Notes under the pieces: model-generated
What the model was told of the DNA's origin: nothing
Databases searched by the model: none
Seen by the model: only the letters and a program-made list of their open reading frames with translations
Program-made: the position numbers and the translations under genes
Part shown: in pieces, positions 1 to 8,308 of the stretch
Layout: each line of letters opens with the position of its first letter
How positions within the stretch are numbered: position 1 is the stretch's first letter
Source of the DNA: Candidatus Sulfotelmatobacter sp.
Lineage (GTDB): Bacteria; Acidobacteriota; Terriglobia; Terriglobales; Acidobacteriaceae
DNA length: 64,000 bases
Assembly: GCA_030041475.1 (NCBI GenBank)
Contig: JASHNU010000075.1
Location: 1 to 64,000, forward strand
Reading direction: 5' to 3'

Positions 1-372
1 CGTGAGCGTGGCGATGCCGCTCATGCGTTGCAGGAAATTCAGGATCACGCGCTCGCAGGAGAGAATGACGCGCGCGTTGTGGCGGATCACGGCGACAGAT
101 TGTCCTTTGTGCAGGCGCACGCCGTCGAAAATTTCCGGATGCGTGGTGACTTCGTAGTGCGCGGTGACGGCGCCGTCGAGCGCGGCGTAGACGTCGAGAA
201 TGCGGGCCACGCAGCCGATGCCGGCGAGAATCGAATCCTGCTTGGCGAGGATGGTGGCCGAGGCGCGCTGATTGGCGTCGACGCAGGCGTAGCTGGTCGC
301 GTCGCGAGTGGCGCGGTCCTCGAGCAGCGCGTTCTCGAGGATGGCGGTGATGCGCCGTGAATTCCAGTCCAT
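1..372 (-). CDS. nadC: Nicotinate-nucleotide pyrophosphorylase (carboxylating), N-terminal part
   Basis: Read on the minus strand from an ATG at 370-372, the frame is open to the window edge, so only the first ~124 residues are present. The motif ERVILNFLQRMSGIATLT near the edge is the hallmark of quinolinate phosphoribosyltransferase, which converts quinolinate and PRPP to nicotinate mononucleotide in NAD synthesis. The preceding residues fit the N-terminal barrel-like domain (HKGQSVAVI). The gene lies just downstream of valS on the same strand, 41 bases away. The catalytic barrel lies outside the window. Confidence 0.9.
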   Translation of the reverse strand, partial: MDWNSRRITAILENALLEDRATRDATSYACVDANQRASATILAKQDSILAGIGCVARILDVYAALDGAVTAHYEVTTHPEIFDGVRLHKGQSVAVIRHNARVILSCERVILNFLQRMSGIATLT

Positions 373-413
373 AAGCAGGGGTCAGGGATTAGTGGTCAGT
401 TGTCAGGGTTCAG

Positions 414-3236
414 CTACTGACATCCTAATTCCCTCAGCTTCGACAGCGTCTTGTCTTTGAGCACCGCTAGTTCCTGTTGTTGCTTGCGCAGGTTCTCGAC
501 GACATTCGTCGGTGCCTTGGCCAGAAATTGCTCGTTGCCGAGTTGGCGTTGGCCATTGGCAATAGCTTTCTCCAGACGGTCCAATTCTTTCCTTTGGCGT
601 TCGCACTCGGCCTTAAGATTAATCCAGCGTTCGTGCGCCACATGAAAGTCGAATCTCGCGGTGTGCCGCGCCCCCTGCACAAGCGTTAATGGGCTGTTCA
701 CGAAGAGAATAGTCTCTACATTCGCAAGGCGCTCGACAGCACGTTGGTTTTTCTGTATGAGCCCTTGAATTTCAGGTTCGGGAGTATAAACGTGTAAGGG
801 CACCTTGGCCTTTGTCTCGACCTTCAGCTGAGCGCGTTCGTTCCTCACCCCGACGATCAAGTCCTGCAAAATGGCCATTTCGGTTTCAGCAGCGAGATCG
901 ACCTGAGATTCGTAGGCTTGCGGATAGGGGGCGAGCGCGATCGACTTGAGCGCCGGCTTGCCGTCGTGCATGGCCTGCCAGATTTCCTCCGTTATGAACG
1001 GCATGACGGGATGCAGCAGGCGCAGGGACGCGTCGAACAAATTCACAAGGTTCGAGCAGGCAATCTGTGCGAGTTTCTTGTCGACGCAGTCTTCAATGTT
1101 AAGGCGCGGCTTGATGAGTTCGAGATACCAGTCGCAGAATTCTCCCCAGAAAAAATCGTAGATGCAGTTCGCGCCTTCGTGAAAACGATAAGTGGCGAGT
1201 GCGTCGTTCACATCGGCCGCGACGCGGTTGAAGCGGGAGAGGATCCAGCGGTCTTCGAGGGTGACTGGTTGGAAGCGGGCGATGCCCTTGCTGTCGGGAC
1301 TTCGTCCCGACTGGACAGCTGAGGGCGGCTGTCCCCACATGGTTCCTTGTGAATCCCAAACGAACCCGATTCGATCCACGTTCATGAACATGAAGCGGGC
1401 GGCGTTCCAGATTTTGTTGGCGAAGGCGCGGTAGCCTTCGGTGCGGCTCTCGTTGAAGGCAATGTCGGTGCCGGGGGCGGCCATGGCCGCCAGAGTGAAC
1501 CGTGTCGCGTCGGTGCCGAAGCGCTCTATCACATCCAGCGGGTCGACGACGTTGCCTTTGGTCTTCGACATTTTTTGCCGCTCGGCGTCGCGCACGAGGG
1601 AATGAATGTAGACCTCGCGGAACGGAACACTGTCGTTCTTTTTATCAGCCCAGCCGCTAGCTTTCTTGATCGCCTCGTCCTGATGGTGCCCTTGCATGAA
1701 GTGGCAGCCGAACATAATCATCCGGGCGACCCAGAAGAACAAAATTTCGTAAGCCGTGATCAGCAGGGTGGTCGGGTAGAACACTGCCTGATCGCGCGTC
1801 TTCTCGGGCCAGCCAAGCGTAGTGAACGGCAGGAGTCCCGAGGAAAACCAGGTGTCGAGCACGTCGGGAACCTGCTCGAGTTTCTTGCCGGCGCACTTCG
1901 GGCACGTGGTCGGAGCTTCGCGGGCGACGATGACTTCTTTGCAGTCTTTATTCGTACACGTCCACGCGGGAATGCGATGGCCCCACCACAGCTGCCGCGA
2001 AACGCACCAGTCGTGGATATTGTTCATCCAGTTCAGATAGATCGTTCGATAGTTTTCGGGGACGATGCTGATTTCGCCGCTCTCGACGGCCTCTTTGGCG
2101 CGATCGGCTAGCGGCTGAATTTTCACGAACCACTGTTCAGAAAGGCGCGGCTCGATGACCGTTCCGCAGCGGTCGCACTTGCCGATGGAGAGCGTGTAGT
2201 CCTTTTCGGCGACCAGAAATCCCAGCTCGCGCAAATCGTGCAGTACTTGTTTTCTGGCTTCGAAGCGGTCCAGCCCTTTATAGCGACCGGCGTGCTCGTT
2301 CATGTGCGCGTGGTCGTCCATGACGTTGATCTGCGGAAGATTGTGGCGCTTGCCGGCTTCGAAGTCGTTGGGATCGTGCGCCGGAGTGACCTTCACCGCG
2401 CCGGTACCAAATTCGGGTTGCGCCAGCTCATCGGTGATGATCGGAATCTCGCGATTCATCAGCGGCAGCAGAACTTTTTTGCCGTGTAAATGCGTGTAAC
2501 GTTCGTCGGCCGCGTTGACGGCGATGGCGGTGTCGCCGAGCATGGTTTCTGGGCGTGTGGTCGCGACAGTAATAAATTCGGGCTTTCCTGCGGAAGATCC
2601 GTCCACAACCGGGTAGCGAATCTCCCACAATTTTCCGGCGACCTCTTCGTGCTTGACCTCGAGGTCGGAGATCGCGGTCTCGTGCCACGGGCACCAGTTC
2701 ACAATGTAGTTGCCGCGGTAGATCAGGCCCTCTTCATACAGGCGGACGAAGACCTCGCGCACGGCGTGCGAAAGATTTTCGTCCATCGTGAAGTACTCGC
2801 GGTCCCAGTCGACCGAGGCGCCCAGGCGCCGCATCTGGTCGAGAATGGCGCCGCCGTATTCGCGCTTCCACTCCCACACCCGCGCAATGAATTTTTCGCG
2901 GCCCAGGTCGCGGCGCTTCTTGCCTTCCTTGGCGAGCTGGCGTTCGACCATCATTTGCGTGGCGATGCCGGCGTGGTCGGTGCCCGGCAGCCACAGAGTG
3001 ATGAAGCCCCGCATGCGATGCCAGCGCACGATGATGTCCATCTGCGTCTGGTTGAGCATGTGGCCCATGTGCAGGCGGCCGGTGACGTTGGGCGGCGGCA
3101 GAAGGAGCGTAAAAACGGGTCGAGTTTCGCCTGCAGGAGGCGCGGGTACGGAGAAAAGTTTTTCGCGGACCCAGAAGTCGGCCCAGCGCAGCTCGATCGC
3201 GCCCGGCTCGTAGGATTTGGGCAATTCGTGAGGCAT
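414..3236 (-). CDS. valS: Valyl-tRNA synthetase
   Basis: A 940-residue class I aminoacyl-tRNA synthetase that charges tRNA-Val in the cytoplasm. The HIGH-type motif (HMGH) lies near residue 57 after PPPNVTGRL, the editing domain is in the middle, and the KMSKT signature is near residue 557. The C-terminal ~65 residues form the charged coiled-coil arm typical of ValRS. Length is normal apart from an odd stretch of about 22 residues (roughly 630-652, [19 protein letters not shown]) placed just before the conserved [10 protein letters not shown] anticodon-binding region. It is the in-frame translation of a palindromic repeat (see 1276-1345). The next features upstream are a short repeat-rich spacer and the left end of the mobile element. 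Confidence 0.97.
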   Translation of the reverse strand: MPHELPKSYEPGAIELRWADFWVREKLFSVPAPPAGETRPVFTLLLPPPNVTGRLHMGHMLNQTQMDIIVRWHRMRGFITLWLPGTDHAGIATQMMVERQLAKEGKKRRDLGREKFIARVWEWKREYGGAILDQMRRLGASVDWDREYFTMDENLSHAVREVFVRLYEEGLIYRGNYIVNWCPWHETAISDLEVKHEEVAGKLWEIRYPVVDGSSAGKPEFITVATTRPETMLGDTAIAVNAADERYTHLHGKKVLLPLMNREIPIITDELAQPEFGTGAVKVTPAHDPNDFEAGKRHNLPQINVMDDHAHMNEHAGRYKGLDRFEARKQVLHDLRELGFLVAEKDYTLSIGKCDRCGTVIEPRLSEQWFVKIQPLADRAKEAVESGEISIVPENYRTIYLNWMNNIHDWCVSRQLWWGHRIPAWTCTNKDCKEVIVAREAPTTCPKCAGKKLEQVPDVLDTWFSSGLLPFTTLGWPEKTRDQAVFYPTTLLITAYEILFFWVARMIMFGCHFMQGHHQDEAIKKASGWADKKNDSVPFREVYIHSLVRDAERQKMSKTKGNVVDPLDVIERFGTDATRFTLAAMAAPGTDIAFNESRTEGYRAFANKIWNAARFMFMNVDRIGFVWDSQGTMWGQPPSAVQSGRSPDSKGIARFQPVTLEDRWILSRFNRVAADVNDALATYRFHEGANCIYDFFWGEFCDWYLELIKPRLNIEDCVDKKLAQIACSNLVNLFDASLRLLHPVMPFITEEIWQAMHDGKPALKSIALAPYPQAYESQVDLAAETEMAILQDLIVGVRNERAQLKVETKAKVPLHVYTPEPEIQGLIQKNQRAVERLANVETILFVNSPLTLVQGARHTARFDFHVAHERWINLKAECERQRKELDRLEKAIANGQRQLGNEQFLAKAPTNVVENLRKQQQELAVLKDKTLSKLRELGCQ
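1276..1345. repeat. Palindromic interspersed repeat inside valS
   Basis: This stretch contains the inverted pair gtcgggacttcgtcccgac followed by ggcggctgtccccacat. The latter recurs almost unchanged inside the acyltransferase gene at about 41417-41433 (ggcggctgtccctacat). In valS it is translated without breaking the frame. Confidence 0.7.
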
Positions 3237-3351
3237 AGAAAGCAGTCAGCACTCAGGCGTCAGCAATCAGCCAGTCGAAAGCGGTCTCAACTGCGTGCTG
3301 AGTGCTGAAAGCTGAGTGCTGTTTCGAGTGTACAGGCGCAAGAAAAGAAGG

Positions 3352-3365
3352 GTCAAACCGTGCCG
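3352..3365 (+). repeat. Left 14-bp direct repeat (target-site duplication)
   Basis: gtcaaaccgtgccg directly abuts the left terminal inverted repeat. The identical 14-mer directly abuts the outer edge of the right inverted repeat at 16104-16117 in the same orientation. Paired direct repeats outside inverted termini are the footprint of staggered-cut integration. Confidence 0.93.
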
Positions 3366-3404
3366 GGGTAGGTGTATACCGACGGCAAAATGGACCCTCC
3401 CCCC
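3366..3404 (+). repeat. Left terminal inverted repeat (39 bp)
   Basis: Begins gggtaggtgtatacc and ends in a C6 run. It is the exact reverse complement of 16065-16103 over all 39 bases. The match stops at the junction with the 14-bp direct repeat, which fixes the element boundary. Confidence 0.95.
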
Positions 3405-3444
3405 TGGAGCGGGACCCGCCCGCGCTTGGGCTGAGAAAGCGAAG

Positions 3445-5043
3445 CTAAGACTTTAACCTCTTCAGGAGCTCTACAAACAAATTCTCGTCGGTCAGCCAGG
3501 TGCATTCGATGCACGCTGTCAAAGAAGCCGAAATTGTAGTGGGATGAATTGCTTTGAAGCCATGGTGTTGTCTAATGAACCAACCCAGGAGCAGGGAAAA
3601 GTCATGGCCGTGAATTTGATAACGAGCGTCATGTTTCAAGCTCGGTCGTTGCTCCAGAACGAACGATTTGACCTTATCCTGCAATTTCTCTTTGGGCCGT
3701 AGCCGAACCAAAGTTGCAATATAGTCTTTTTCTCTGAACTCTATATTGTCCTTCTTGCTGTTGTAAGCACAAAAGTCATGAAGATCAGGAACAGCACACC
3801 CGAGACCGAGATCTTGGTTCGCCATCCTAATTAGAAATGCTGTTTCGAGTGGTGCCCGAATTTGCGTCATAACAATATCGGGCCTCTTCGGAAATCCATT
3901 TGCCACCAGCCGAAACAGCTTTGCCAGGGCTCGCTCATTGAACGCGTACATCTCCAGTGCAGAGTAATCCGACAAAAGAAGCAATGAGCAATCGTAGATT
4001 GTTCCTTTCAAATAATCGAAATCAGCATCCGCAATGCAGACAACTTCGTTCACTTCAACTTCGTCATCTAGTAGGCAAGCGAGCGTTACTACTCGACCTT
4101 TGTTGCCGTCCTCTAGAGCCCGTTTCAGCACCTCACCGGTCGGAACCTCAACAGTTGCGATCTCGTAAACAGCAACGTCCGGGAGTCCAGATTCGATTAA
4201 GAAATGCTCGAAAAAGTGTTTGTCGCTCAATCCCTCAACGAAAACCTCCTGCACCTCCTTACCTTCAAGCTCGTGGAGAGCTACGATGTCATCGATAGTG
4301 CGTAACGGTTCGGCAAGCGTCAAGTGAGGGAAGTTGCTTCCTTCAACCCTGACGAAGGCAATGTCCAAGTTGGGGTCAATGTACTCAACTTTAGCATTGA
4401 AGGTCTGTCCGTTGCCGGTAGTGGCCGTCAGATTGGATTGACCCTTCGCAACATGTGCATTTGTAACTGCTATGCCGGTATCACTGACGAGAAATCCGGA
4501 GCCATGTCCTTCCGCACCACTCAGCAACAACACCGCCGAGTTTGCTCGACCAAATATCTCCTCCGAAGACAGGGCCGGTCGCATCGTTGCAGACCCGGTG
4601 CCCGCGAGAGTCGCTTGAACACTTCCTGTAAAAGTTGTGGACGCCTTTTCAAGTGTGAAGTTGAAAGTATCCGCCTGCAGGAGAAAGTAGTCTCCGTGAT
4701 AGGTTCCGTTGAACGCGATCCACTTATACGGACCTCTTGCCAGGTCCTGGTCCTTTGGCAGAAAACCATCCAGCATAATACGGGCGTGCAGTTGGTCTAC
4801 GAGTGCATGCTTGAGACAAAAGACGTTACCGCAGCCATGGTAGTACGCCTTAGGGACCTCGACTTTGTATGGAGTCTTTCCGACTACTCTTCCATTTATC
4901 TCGATGCTTGCACCTGGAGGATCACTGGTTATGGTCAGGTAGTCCTTCGCAAAACAAGTCGAAAGCAAAGATACGTGTATTGCAAGAAAGAGGCTGAGAC
5001 GTAGCAAGCTGTCTGTCACATTCGGTTTGCGCTTCAGAGCCAT
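3445..5043 (-). CDS. Chimeric ORF: secreted PEGA/trypsin-like protease N-terminus fused to a DUF4435 (TOPRIM-like) domain
   Basis: A 532-residue frame joining two unrelated parts. Residues 1-32 are a signal peptide. Residues ~35-65 (LTITSDPPGASIEING) are a PEGA motif. Residues ~160-245 match the first half of a trypsin-like protease (GHGSGFLVS, TNAHV for the histidine, DPNLDIAFVRV for the aspartate). The half with the catalytic serine is absent. From about residue 246 the sequence becomes a DUF4435 protein: RTIDDIVALHELEGK, VFVEGLSDK (TOPRIM-like Glu) and IADADFD (Asp-x-Asp). DUF4435 proteins usually start at this point, without a signal peptide. A fused product would export a normally cytoplasmic domain, so the join at about 4305 looks like a recombination scar. 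The start overlaps the end of the DUF3761 gene by 10 bases. Confidence 0.7.
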   Translation of the reverse strand: MALKRKPNVTDSLLRLSLFLAIHVSLLSTCFAKDYLTITSDPPGASIEINGRVVGKTPYKVEVPKAYYHGCGNVFCLKHALVDQLHARIMLDGFLPKDQDLARGPYKWIAFNGTYHGDYFLLQADTFNFTLEKASTTFTGSVQATLAGTGSATMRPALSSEEIFGRANSAVLLLSGAEGHGSGFLVSDTGIAVTNAHVAKGQSNLTATTGNGQTFNAKVEYIDPNLDIAFVRVEGSNFPHLTLAEPLRTIDDIVALHELEGKEVQEVFVEGLSDKHFFEHFLIESGLPDVAVYEIATVEVPTGEVLKRALEDGNKGRVVTLACLLDDEVEVNEVVCIADADFDYLKGTIYDCSLLLLSDYSALEMYAFNERALAKLFRLVANGFPKRPDIVMTQIRAPLETAFLIRMANQDLGLGCAVPDLHDFCAYNSKKDNIEFREKDYIATLVRLRPKEKLQDKVKSFVLEQRPSLKHDARYQIHGHDFSLLLGWFIRQHHGFKAIHPTTISASLTACIECTWLTDENLFVELLKRLKS

Positions 5044-5351
5044 TTGGCTACTCCGCCGTGGTGCGAGCAGGTGCCCCGCCTGCTCTGGCTGAAGCTATAG
5101 GTTCCATCGCGACATTGCGCTGTTGCTCCTTTCGGAGGTGCGGAACAATTCTCAGGCCGGGGAACCGTTTGCCCTTTGCTGTTTACGTAGGTGCCGTTAT
5201 TGGTGCAATCAGCCCGCTCTTGATTTGCTTTCGAGGTTCCAGAGGACGTATTTGTGCTTGGCTGAGGTGATGGCTGGGTCTGGGGAACTACTTGCTGCAG
5301 AAACAGGACCAGGACTAAACACGCAAGGGCGTAGGGGCGAAGGCGTCGCAT
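5034..5351 (-). CDS. Small secreted DUF3761-like protein
   Basis: 105 residues with an N-terminal signal peptide (hydrophobic YALACLVLVLFLQQVV), a Ser/Thr/Pro/Gln-rich linker, and a C-terminal cysteine-containing module ending CRDGTYSFSQ...GTCSHHGGVAKWL, typical of DUF3761. The ATG at 5351 is preceded by gggggaa, a usable ribosome site. The gene overlaps the 3' end of the Cas1 frame (5209-5376 in another frame) and the start of the chimeric protease ORF. It belongs to an apparently intrusive ~1.07-kb block (about 4305-5376) that replaced the end of cas1. Confidence 0.7.
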   Translation of the reverse strand: MRRLRPYALACLVLVLFLQQVVPQTQPSPQPSTNTSSGTSKANQERADCTNNGTYVNSKGQTVPRPENCSAPPKGATAQCRDGTYSFSQSRRGTCSHHGGVAKWL

Positions 5352-6198
5352 CTATCGTTCCCCCAAATCGGAGTAAGCTGTCACGAGCTGACGTGTCAAC
5401 GTGCGGCATTCCAAGACCAGGGTCCAAGCCAAGGCAAGCCGCCGCGAGCCTTGCCTCAGCTTCCAAGAGCGAGTACAGAAAATTCAAAATTGCATTCGGG
5501 GGATTGCAAGCTAGACGGGGTGATCCGGTGAGCGGCGACACACGTGCACCGAAACTCAGCCAATGAATAGGCAAACGCGGCAATTGATTCTTTGGAAAAT
5601 TGATCGGAAGCGAGGACCATGCAGACCAGTAGGCGCGGGCAGCTTGGGACTCAATCAGCCGGATCGTGCTGAGGCTGTCGGCGCTTGGTAAATCGGCGCG
5701 AAATCGGGCGATGACATTGGCTGTCGAAGTGTCCAAGAGTTTGTTTCGCGCAACCTCTTCCTGTGCTGCAAGCTTCCGGTTGATCAGCTCGCGGGAAATG
5801 TGTAACGCTGCGCCGGAAGAATGGGCGATGGCTTGGGCGCGGCGAAGTTTGGCGTCTGAAGGTCGGACCGGACCAGTTGTGGCCAGAACTTTGCCATTCC
5901 TTTCAAGCATCACGAAGCTGGCATCTTGGTCTGCCAGCCATTGGAGAGCGGCGAGAGAAATGAATCCGTCAGAGCCGATGATGACCAGCCGTTTCAGCCC
6001 ATGGCCGACGCGGGCAAGCCGAATTCTGCGCCGCTCGTGGCCGATACCGTCCTCGATTTCGAGATGGCCGCATTGCATTCGGACTTTGATGCCGTAGCCG
6101 GAGAGCGCCAGAACGCCACTTCTGCCGACCGGAGATTTGCGGGAAGAGACGGGTTGCGGTAGGGTGCGTGAAGCTGCCATCGGAGCTGATACCTCCAT
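5209..6198 (-). CDS. cas1: Cas1-family integrase (putative casposase), C-terminally truncated
   Basis: 329-residue ORF; residues ~27-275 are recognisably Cas1. The N-terminal beta-sandwich reads GVLALSGYGIKVR, CGHLEIEDGIG and RLVIIGSDGFISLAALQWL. The helical domain has the first catalytic Glu in LIESQAARAYWSAW (E183), then NPPNAILNFLYSLLEAEARL and the catalytic His in GLDPGLGMPHVD (H266). The frame is lost after ARDSL (residue ~275, base ~5376), exactly where Cas1 proteins continue with the catalytic DLxE motif. A shifted frame reads SDLGER and stops. What follows is antisense-free sequence belonging to the DUF3761 gene, so the third metal ligand and the C-terminal ~60 residues are missing. 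An ATG at 6180 has a GGAGG upstream and may be the true start. No cas2, other cas gene or CRISPR array is nearby, and the gene sits within terminal inverted repeats. It is probably inactive as an integrase. Confidence 0.88.
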   Translation of the reverse strand: MEVSAPMAASRTLPQPVSSRKSPVGRSGVLALSGYGIKVRMQCGHLEIEDGIGHERRRIRLARVGHGLKRLVIIGSDGFISLAALQWLADQDASFVMLERNGKVLATTGPVRPSDAKLRRAQAIAHSSGAALHISRELINRKLAAQEEVARNKLLDTSTANVIARFRADLPSADSLSTIRLIESQAARAYWSAWSSLPINFPKNQLPRLPIHWLSFGARVSPLTGSPRLACNPPNAILNFLYSLLEAEARLAAACLGLDPGLGMPHVDTSARDSLLRFGGTIDATPSPLRPCVFSPGPVSAASSSPDPAITSAKHKYVLWNLESKSRAG

Positions 6199-6366
6199 GG
6201 TGGTCAGGGCTTGTCGGCTGCTTCCAACAGTCCGGCAGGCCCGTGCAAATCAAGGATCTCCTTCATGATAAAACACTCATCACCCCAAAAGAAGGTCACA
6301 TCTGACTGAAAAATAAGATAGTTACCATAAAGTTGATCTTCGGTCACTTCCTGCTTGACATGATCC

Positions 6367-6385
6367 AAGGCTAACAGTTAGCCTT
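6367..6385. promoter_or_regulatory. Perfect 19-bp palindrome, probable operator of the toxin-antitoxin pair
   Basis: aaggctaac-a-gttagcctt is a perfect inverted repeat (9+1+9). It lies 53 bases before the likely start of the DUF4258 gene, in the 240-base divergent region between cas1 and that gene. MqsA-type antitoxins bind similar short TAAC/GTTA palindromes, so autoregulation by the downstream antitoxin is the simplest reading. It may also control cas1. Confidence 0.6.
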
Positions 6386-6437
6386 AAATCAACTTTGCGC
6401 TTGCCCTCCCCCAAGCCAGAAAACTGTGAGGAAGGTC

Positions 6438-6815
6438 ATGGATGAAGCTAGAGTCTTTGTCTACAAAGGACCGGCGGTTGATGCATCATGCAAAGCAAAA
6501 CCAGAAGCTCCCATATCTCCAGCGAACGCCATGGAGATTATCCGAGCGGCCTTCTTTGCGGGGCGAATGCAGATCACAGATCACTTTCGACAACAGGCAA
6601 TTACGCGCCGATTTGATCTGCCGGATGCAGCGAACGCGATCAGAGATGGAGTTCTTCGCGGAGACCCTGAGTTTTGTCCCGAACGTCGGAATTGGAAATA
6701 TCGGATTATTGCCGATGTGGAGGACAGGAGGTTTGAGGTGGTTGTCGCGTTAGATCCTTCAGAGGACTACGAGAGATCGCCGCTAATTGTTCTTATCACG
6801 GGTTATTGGAGGTAG
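6438..6815 (+). CDS. DUF4258-like protein, probable toxin of a type II toxin-antitoxin pair
   Basis: About 125 residues from an ATG at 6438 preceded by gaggaagg; an in-frame GTG lies at 6426. The middle carries ITDHFRQQAITRRFDLPDAANAIRDG and the end RRFEVVVALDPSEDY...PLIVLITGYWR, the pattern of small DUF4258 proteins (short alpha-beta fold, possibly RelE/BrnT-like nucleases). It is followed with a 23-base gap by an MqsA-like zinc-finger/HTH gene, a common toxin-antitoxin order. The toxin role is inferred from family and context; no catalytic residues can be assigned. Confidence 0.65.
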   Translation: MDEARVFVYKGPAVDASCKAKPEAPISPANAMEIIRAAFFAGRMQITDHFRQQAITRRFDLPDAANAIRDGVLRGDPEFCPERRNWKYRIIADVEDRRFEVVVALDPSEDYERSPLIVLITGYWR

Positions 6816-6838
6816 AACAGCACGTGAACGGAGGAAAT

Positions 6839-7465
6839 ATGGAGCGCACGGAGCACAGCGGATCCGGCTTGGAGCGGAAGTGCTACGAATGTGGCCGGGC
6901 AATGATTGGGAAGAGGGAGAACTACTCTTACCGAGAAGTTGGTCTGAAGTCGGTTGTCCTGCTTAACATCGTCGTCTACCACTGCAAATGCGGAGCAATT
7001 GTCCCAGAAATTCCCTACGCGGGAATTCTGCACAACTGTATTGCGATGAGCATCCTTGAGAAAAAGACACTTGTGTCGGGTGAAGAGATTCGCTTTCTTC
7101 GCAAGACAGCCGGTTACTCGGCTACTGAACTCGCCCGGGTGATGGGCATGGATAAGGGAACCGTGTCGCGTTGGGAAAACACAAAAAAGACCATCGGTAA
7201 GGAATCGGACCGGCTCCTTCGGCTAGTTTGTTTTGCTCGGATGATGGAACGGTTAGCCGGGGTGAATGCGAAGCAGATTGGAGACCGTGACCTGGCAAAT
7301 AACTTAGTTCGCATCCAGCAAATGGTGCGCGAGTTGAAGCTTACCGCTGTGTTGGAGCAAATCGACCCAGAGTTGGAAGCTTCGAAACCAATCCGAATTG
7401 ATCCTGAGCAGTTGGTTCTTGAGGCCATCCCAGGCTTCGTCACGCACGAGGCAACTTTACAGTAA
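6839..7465 (+). CDS. MqsA-like antitoxin: zinc-finger plus Xre-type HTH regulator
   Basis: 208 residues from the ATG at 6839, chosen because cggagg sits five bases upstream; the frame opens at 6806. The N-terminal module has CYECGRAM and CKCGA, two CxxC-type pairs spaced as in the zinc domain of MqsA/YgiT antitoxins. The middle reads LVSGEEIRFLRKTAGYSATELARVMGMDKGTVSRWEN, a standard HTH_3 domain. A helical C-terminus of ~90 residues follows. It most likely neutralises the upstream DUF4258 protein and represses the pair through the palindrome at 6367-6385. On a transposon such a pair would act as a stability module. Confidence 0.8.
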   Translation: MERTEHSGSGLERKCYECGRAMIGKRENYSYREVGLKSVVLLNIVVYHCKCGAIVPEIPYAGILHNCIAMSILEKKTLVSGEEIRFLRKTAGYSATELARVMGMDKGTVSRWENTKKTIGKESDRLLRLVCFARMMERLAGVNAKQIGDRDLANNLVRIQQMVRELKLTAVLEQIDPELEASKPIRIDPEQLVLEAIPGFVTHEATLQ

Positions 7466-7487
7466 AACAACTATTGTCCGAGCGAGC

Positions 7488-7511
7488 GCCCGCTCACTTC
7501 ACTGAGCGGGC
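7488..7511. terminator. Bidirectional hairpin terminator between convergent genes
   Basis: gcccgctca-cttcac-tgagcgggc is a 9-bp perfect stem with a 6-base loop. On the plus strand it is followed by ttcttatt, and on the minus-strand side by a mixed A/T stretch. It lies between the antitoxin stop and the stop codon (7499-7501) of the convergent 241-residue gene, which falls in the loop. Confidence 0.65.
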
Positions 7512-8224
7512 TTCTTATTGATACGGGCGCTGGGTTTTGCGAAACGAGGTCGCTGTCGCAACTCGCTTGCGGCTCTGAGTTCTGCTTCGAATCGATCCCG
7601 CATTTTTCTGAGAGCGTCCGCGTCGTGGTTCTCTTTTCCACACTTACAAAACTCATCAAAGCACTGCACCAACTCTTCGGCAGTCAATCGCTCTTTCTCG
7701 TAACAGATAACAAGTTGGAGCAGCTGGCGGTGGACCGCGTCATCCTGAAATAGTGCAATAGGTCCCTTGCCGAACGTCAGAATTCGAAGATCGCGCTCCG
7801 TTCGCGCGATTTTGTCCCACGCATCGAGGTTGCCTTGCGCATCTTTCATCCGAGTTGCCCGCAGTGATTGCCCATGGCGACGAAAGTGGAGATACTCTCG
7901 AATTCCCTCTGAATCGGGGAGCGGCGGGTCAAGCGTCAAATAGCTAAAAGCTAACGCGTTGAAGGGTGTTCCTTTATGCCGCTTATCGATCTCAATGAGC
8001 TTCTGCTCAGACCACCGTTCCAATCGCGCCCTCTTCTCAGCAATTTCCTTTGCTGCTTTCGAAAGCTGATGTTGGTTCTTAGTGCTTGCTAGTTGCTTGC
8101 TCCTTCGCTCCAGTTCAGCCATCCGGTGTTCGAACGCTTGATTCAGCTCAGCCAGCTCAAAGAACACACCGGGGAGTTTCTGCCTCCAGCTCCCCTGTTG
8201 CTGTGTCTTCCGATGTCTGCCCAC
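7499..8224 (-). CDS. Uncharacterised coiled-coil protein of the element
   Basis: 241 residues, start GTG at 8224. It is not recognised. Residues ~30-85 are highly charged and heptad-like (LNQAFEHRMAELERRSKQLA...AEKRARLERWSEQKLIEIDKRH), suggesting a coiled coil. The middle contains LHFRRHGQSLRATRM and ARTERDLRILTFGKGPIALFQDD. Near the C-terminus there are two cysteines (CKCGKEN), and the end is basic. No signal peptide or membrane segment is visible. It is divergent from the HTH-HNH-PolB operon, with 80 bases between the starts, and convergent with the antitoxin. This position suggests an element-encoded accessory or regulatory protein. Confidence 0.6.
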   Translation of the reverse strand: MGRHRKTQQQGSWRQKLPGVFFELAELNQAFEHRMAELERRSKQLASTKNQHQLSKAAKEIAEKRARLERWSEQKLIEIDKRHKGTPFNALAFSYLTLDPPLPDSEGIREYLHFRRHGQSLRATRMKDAQGNLDAWDKIARTERDLRILTFGKGPIALFQDDAVHRQLLQLVICYEKERLTAEELVQCFDEFCKCGKENHDADALRKMRDRFEAELRAASELRQRPRFAKPSARINKKPAQ

Positions 8225-8280
8225 CTCAGGATTCTAATCCGGACACAAAAAAAGATTTCACGTCCTTTTAATTCTGCAGC

Positions 8281-8308
8281 AAGAGGAGTTCATATGGTCG
8301 CATCGTGA
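8281..8308 (+). promoter_or_regulatory. Four-codon leader ORF overlapping the HTH gene start
   Basis: gaggag is followed six bases later by ATG GTC GCA TCG TGA (8294-8308). The stop codon overlaps the GTG start (8305) of the next gene. The best ribosome site therefore serves the mini-ORF, and the HTH gene could be translated by coupling. Confidence 0.4.

Noticed and set aside
2490-3308. 272-residue plus-strand open frame
   Set aside because: Lies antisense to conserved valS sequence; composition (Arg/Val/Asp-rich) is that of a shadow frame.
5209-6198. Cas1 as part of a CRISPR-Cas locus
   Set aside because: No cas2, effector gene or repeat-spacer array was seen anywhere in the window, and the gene is enclosed by inverted repeats with a target duplication.
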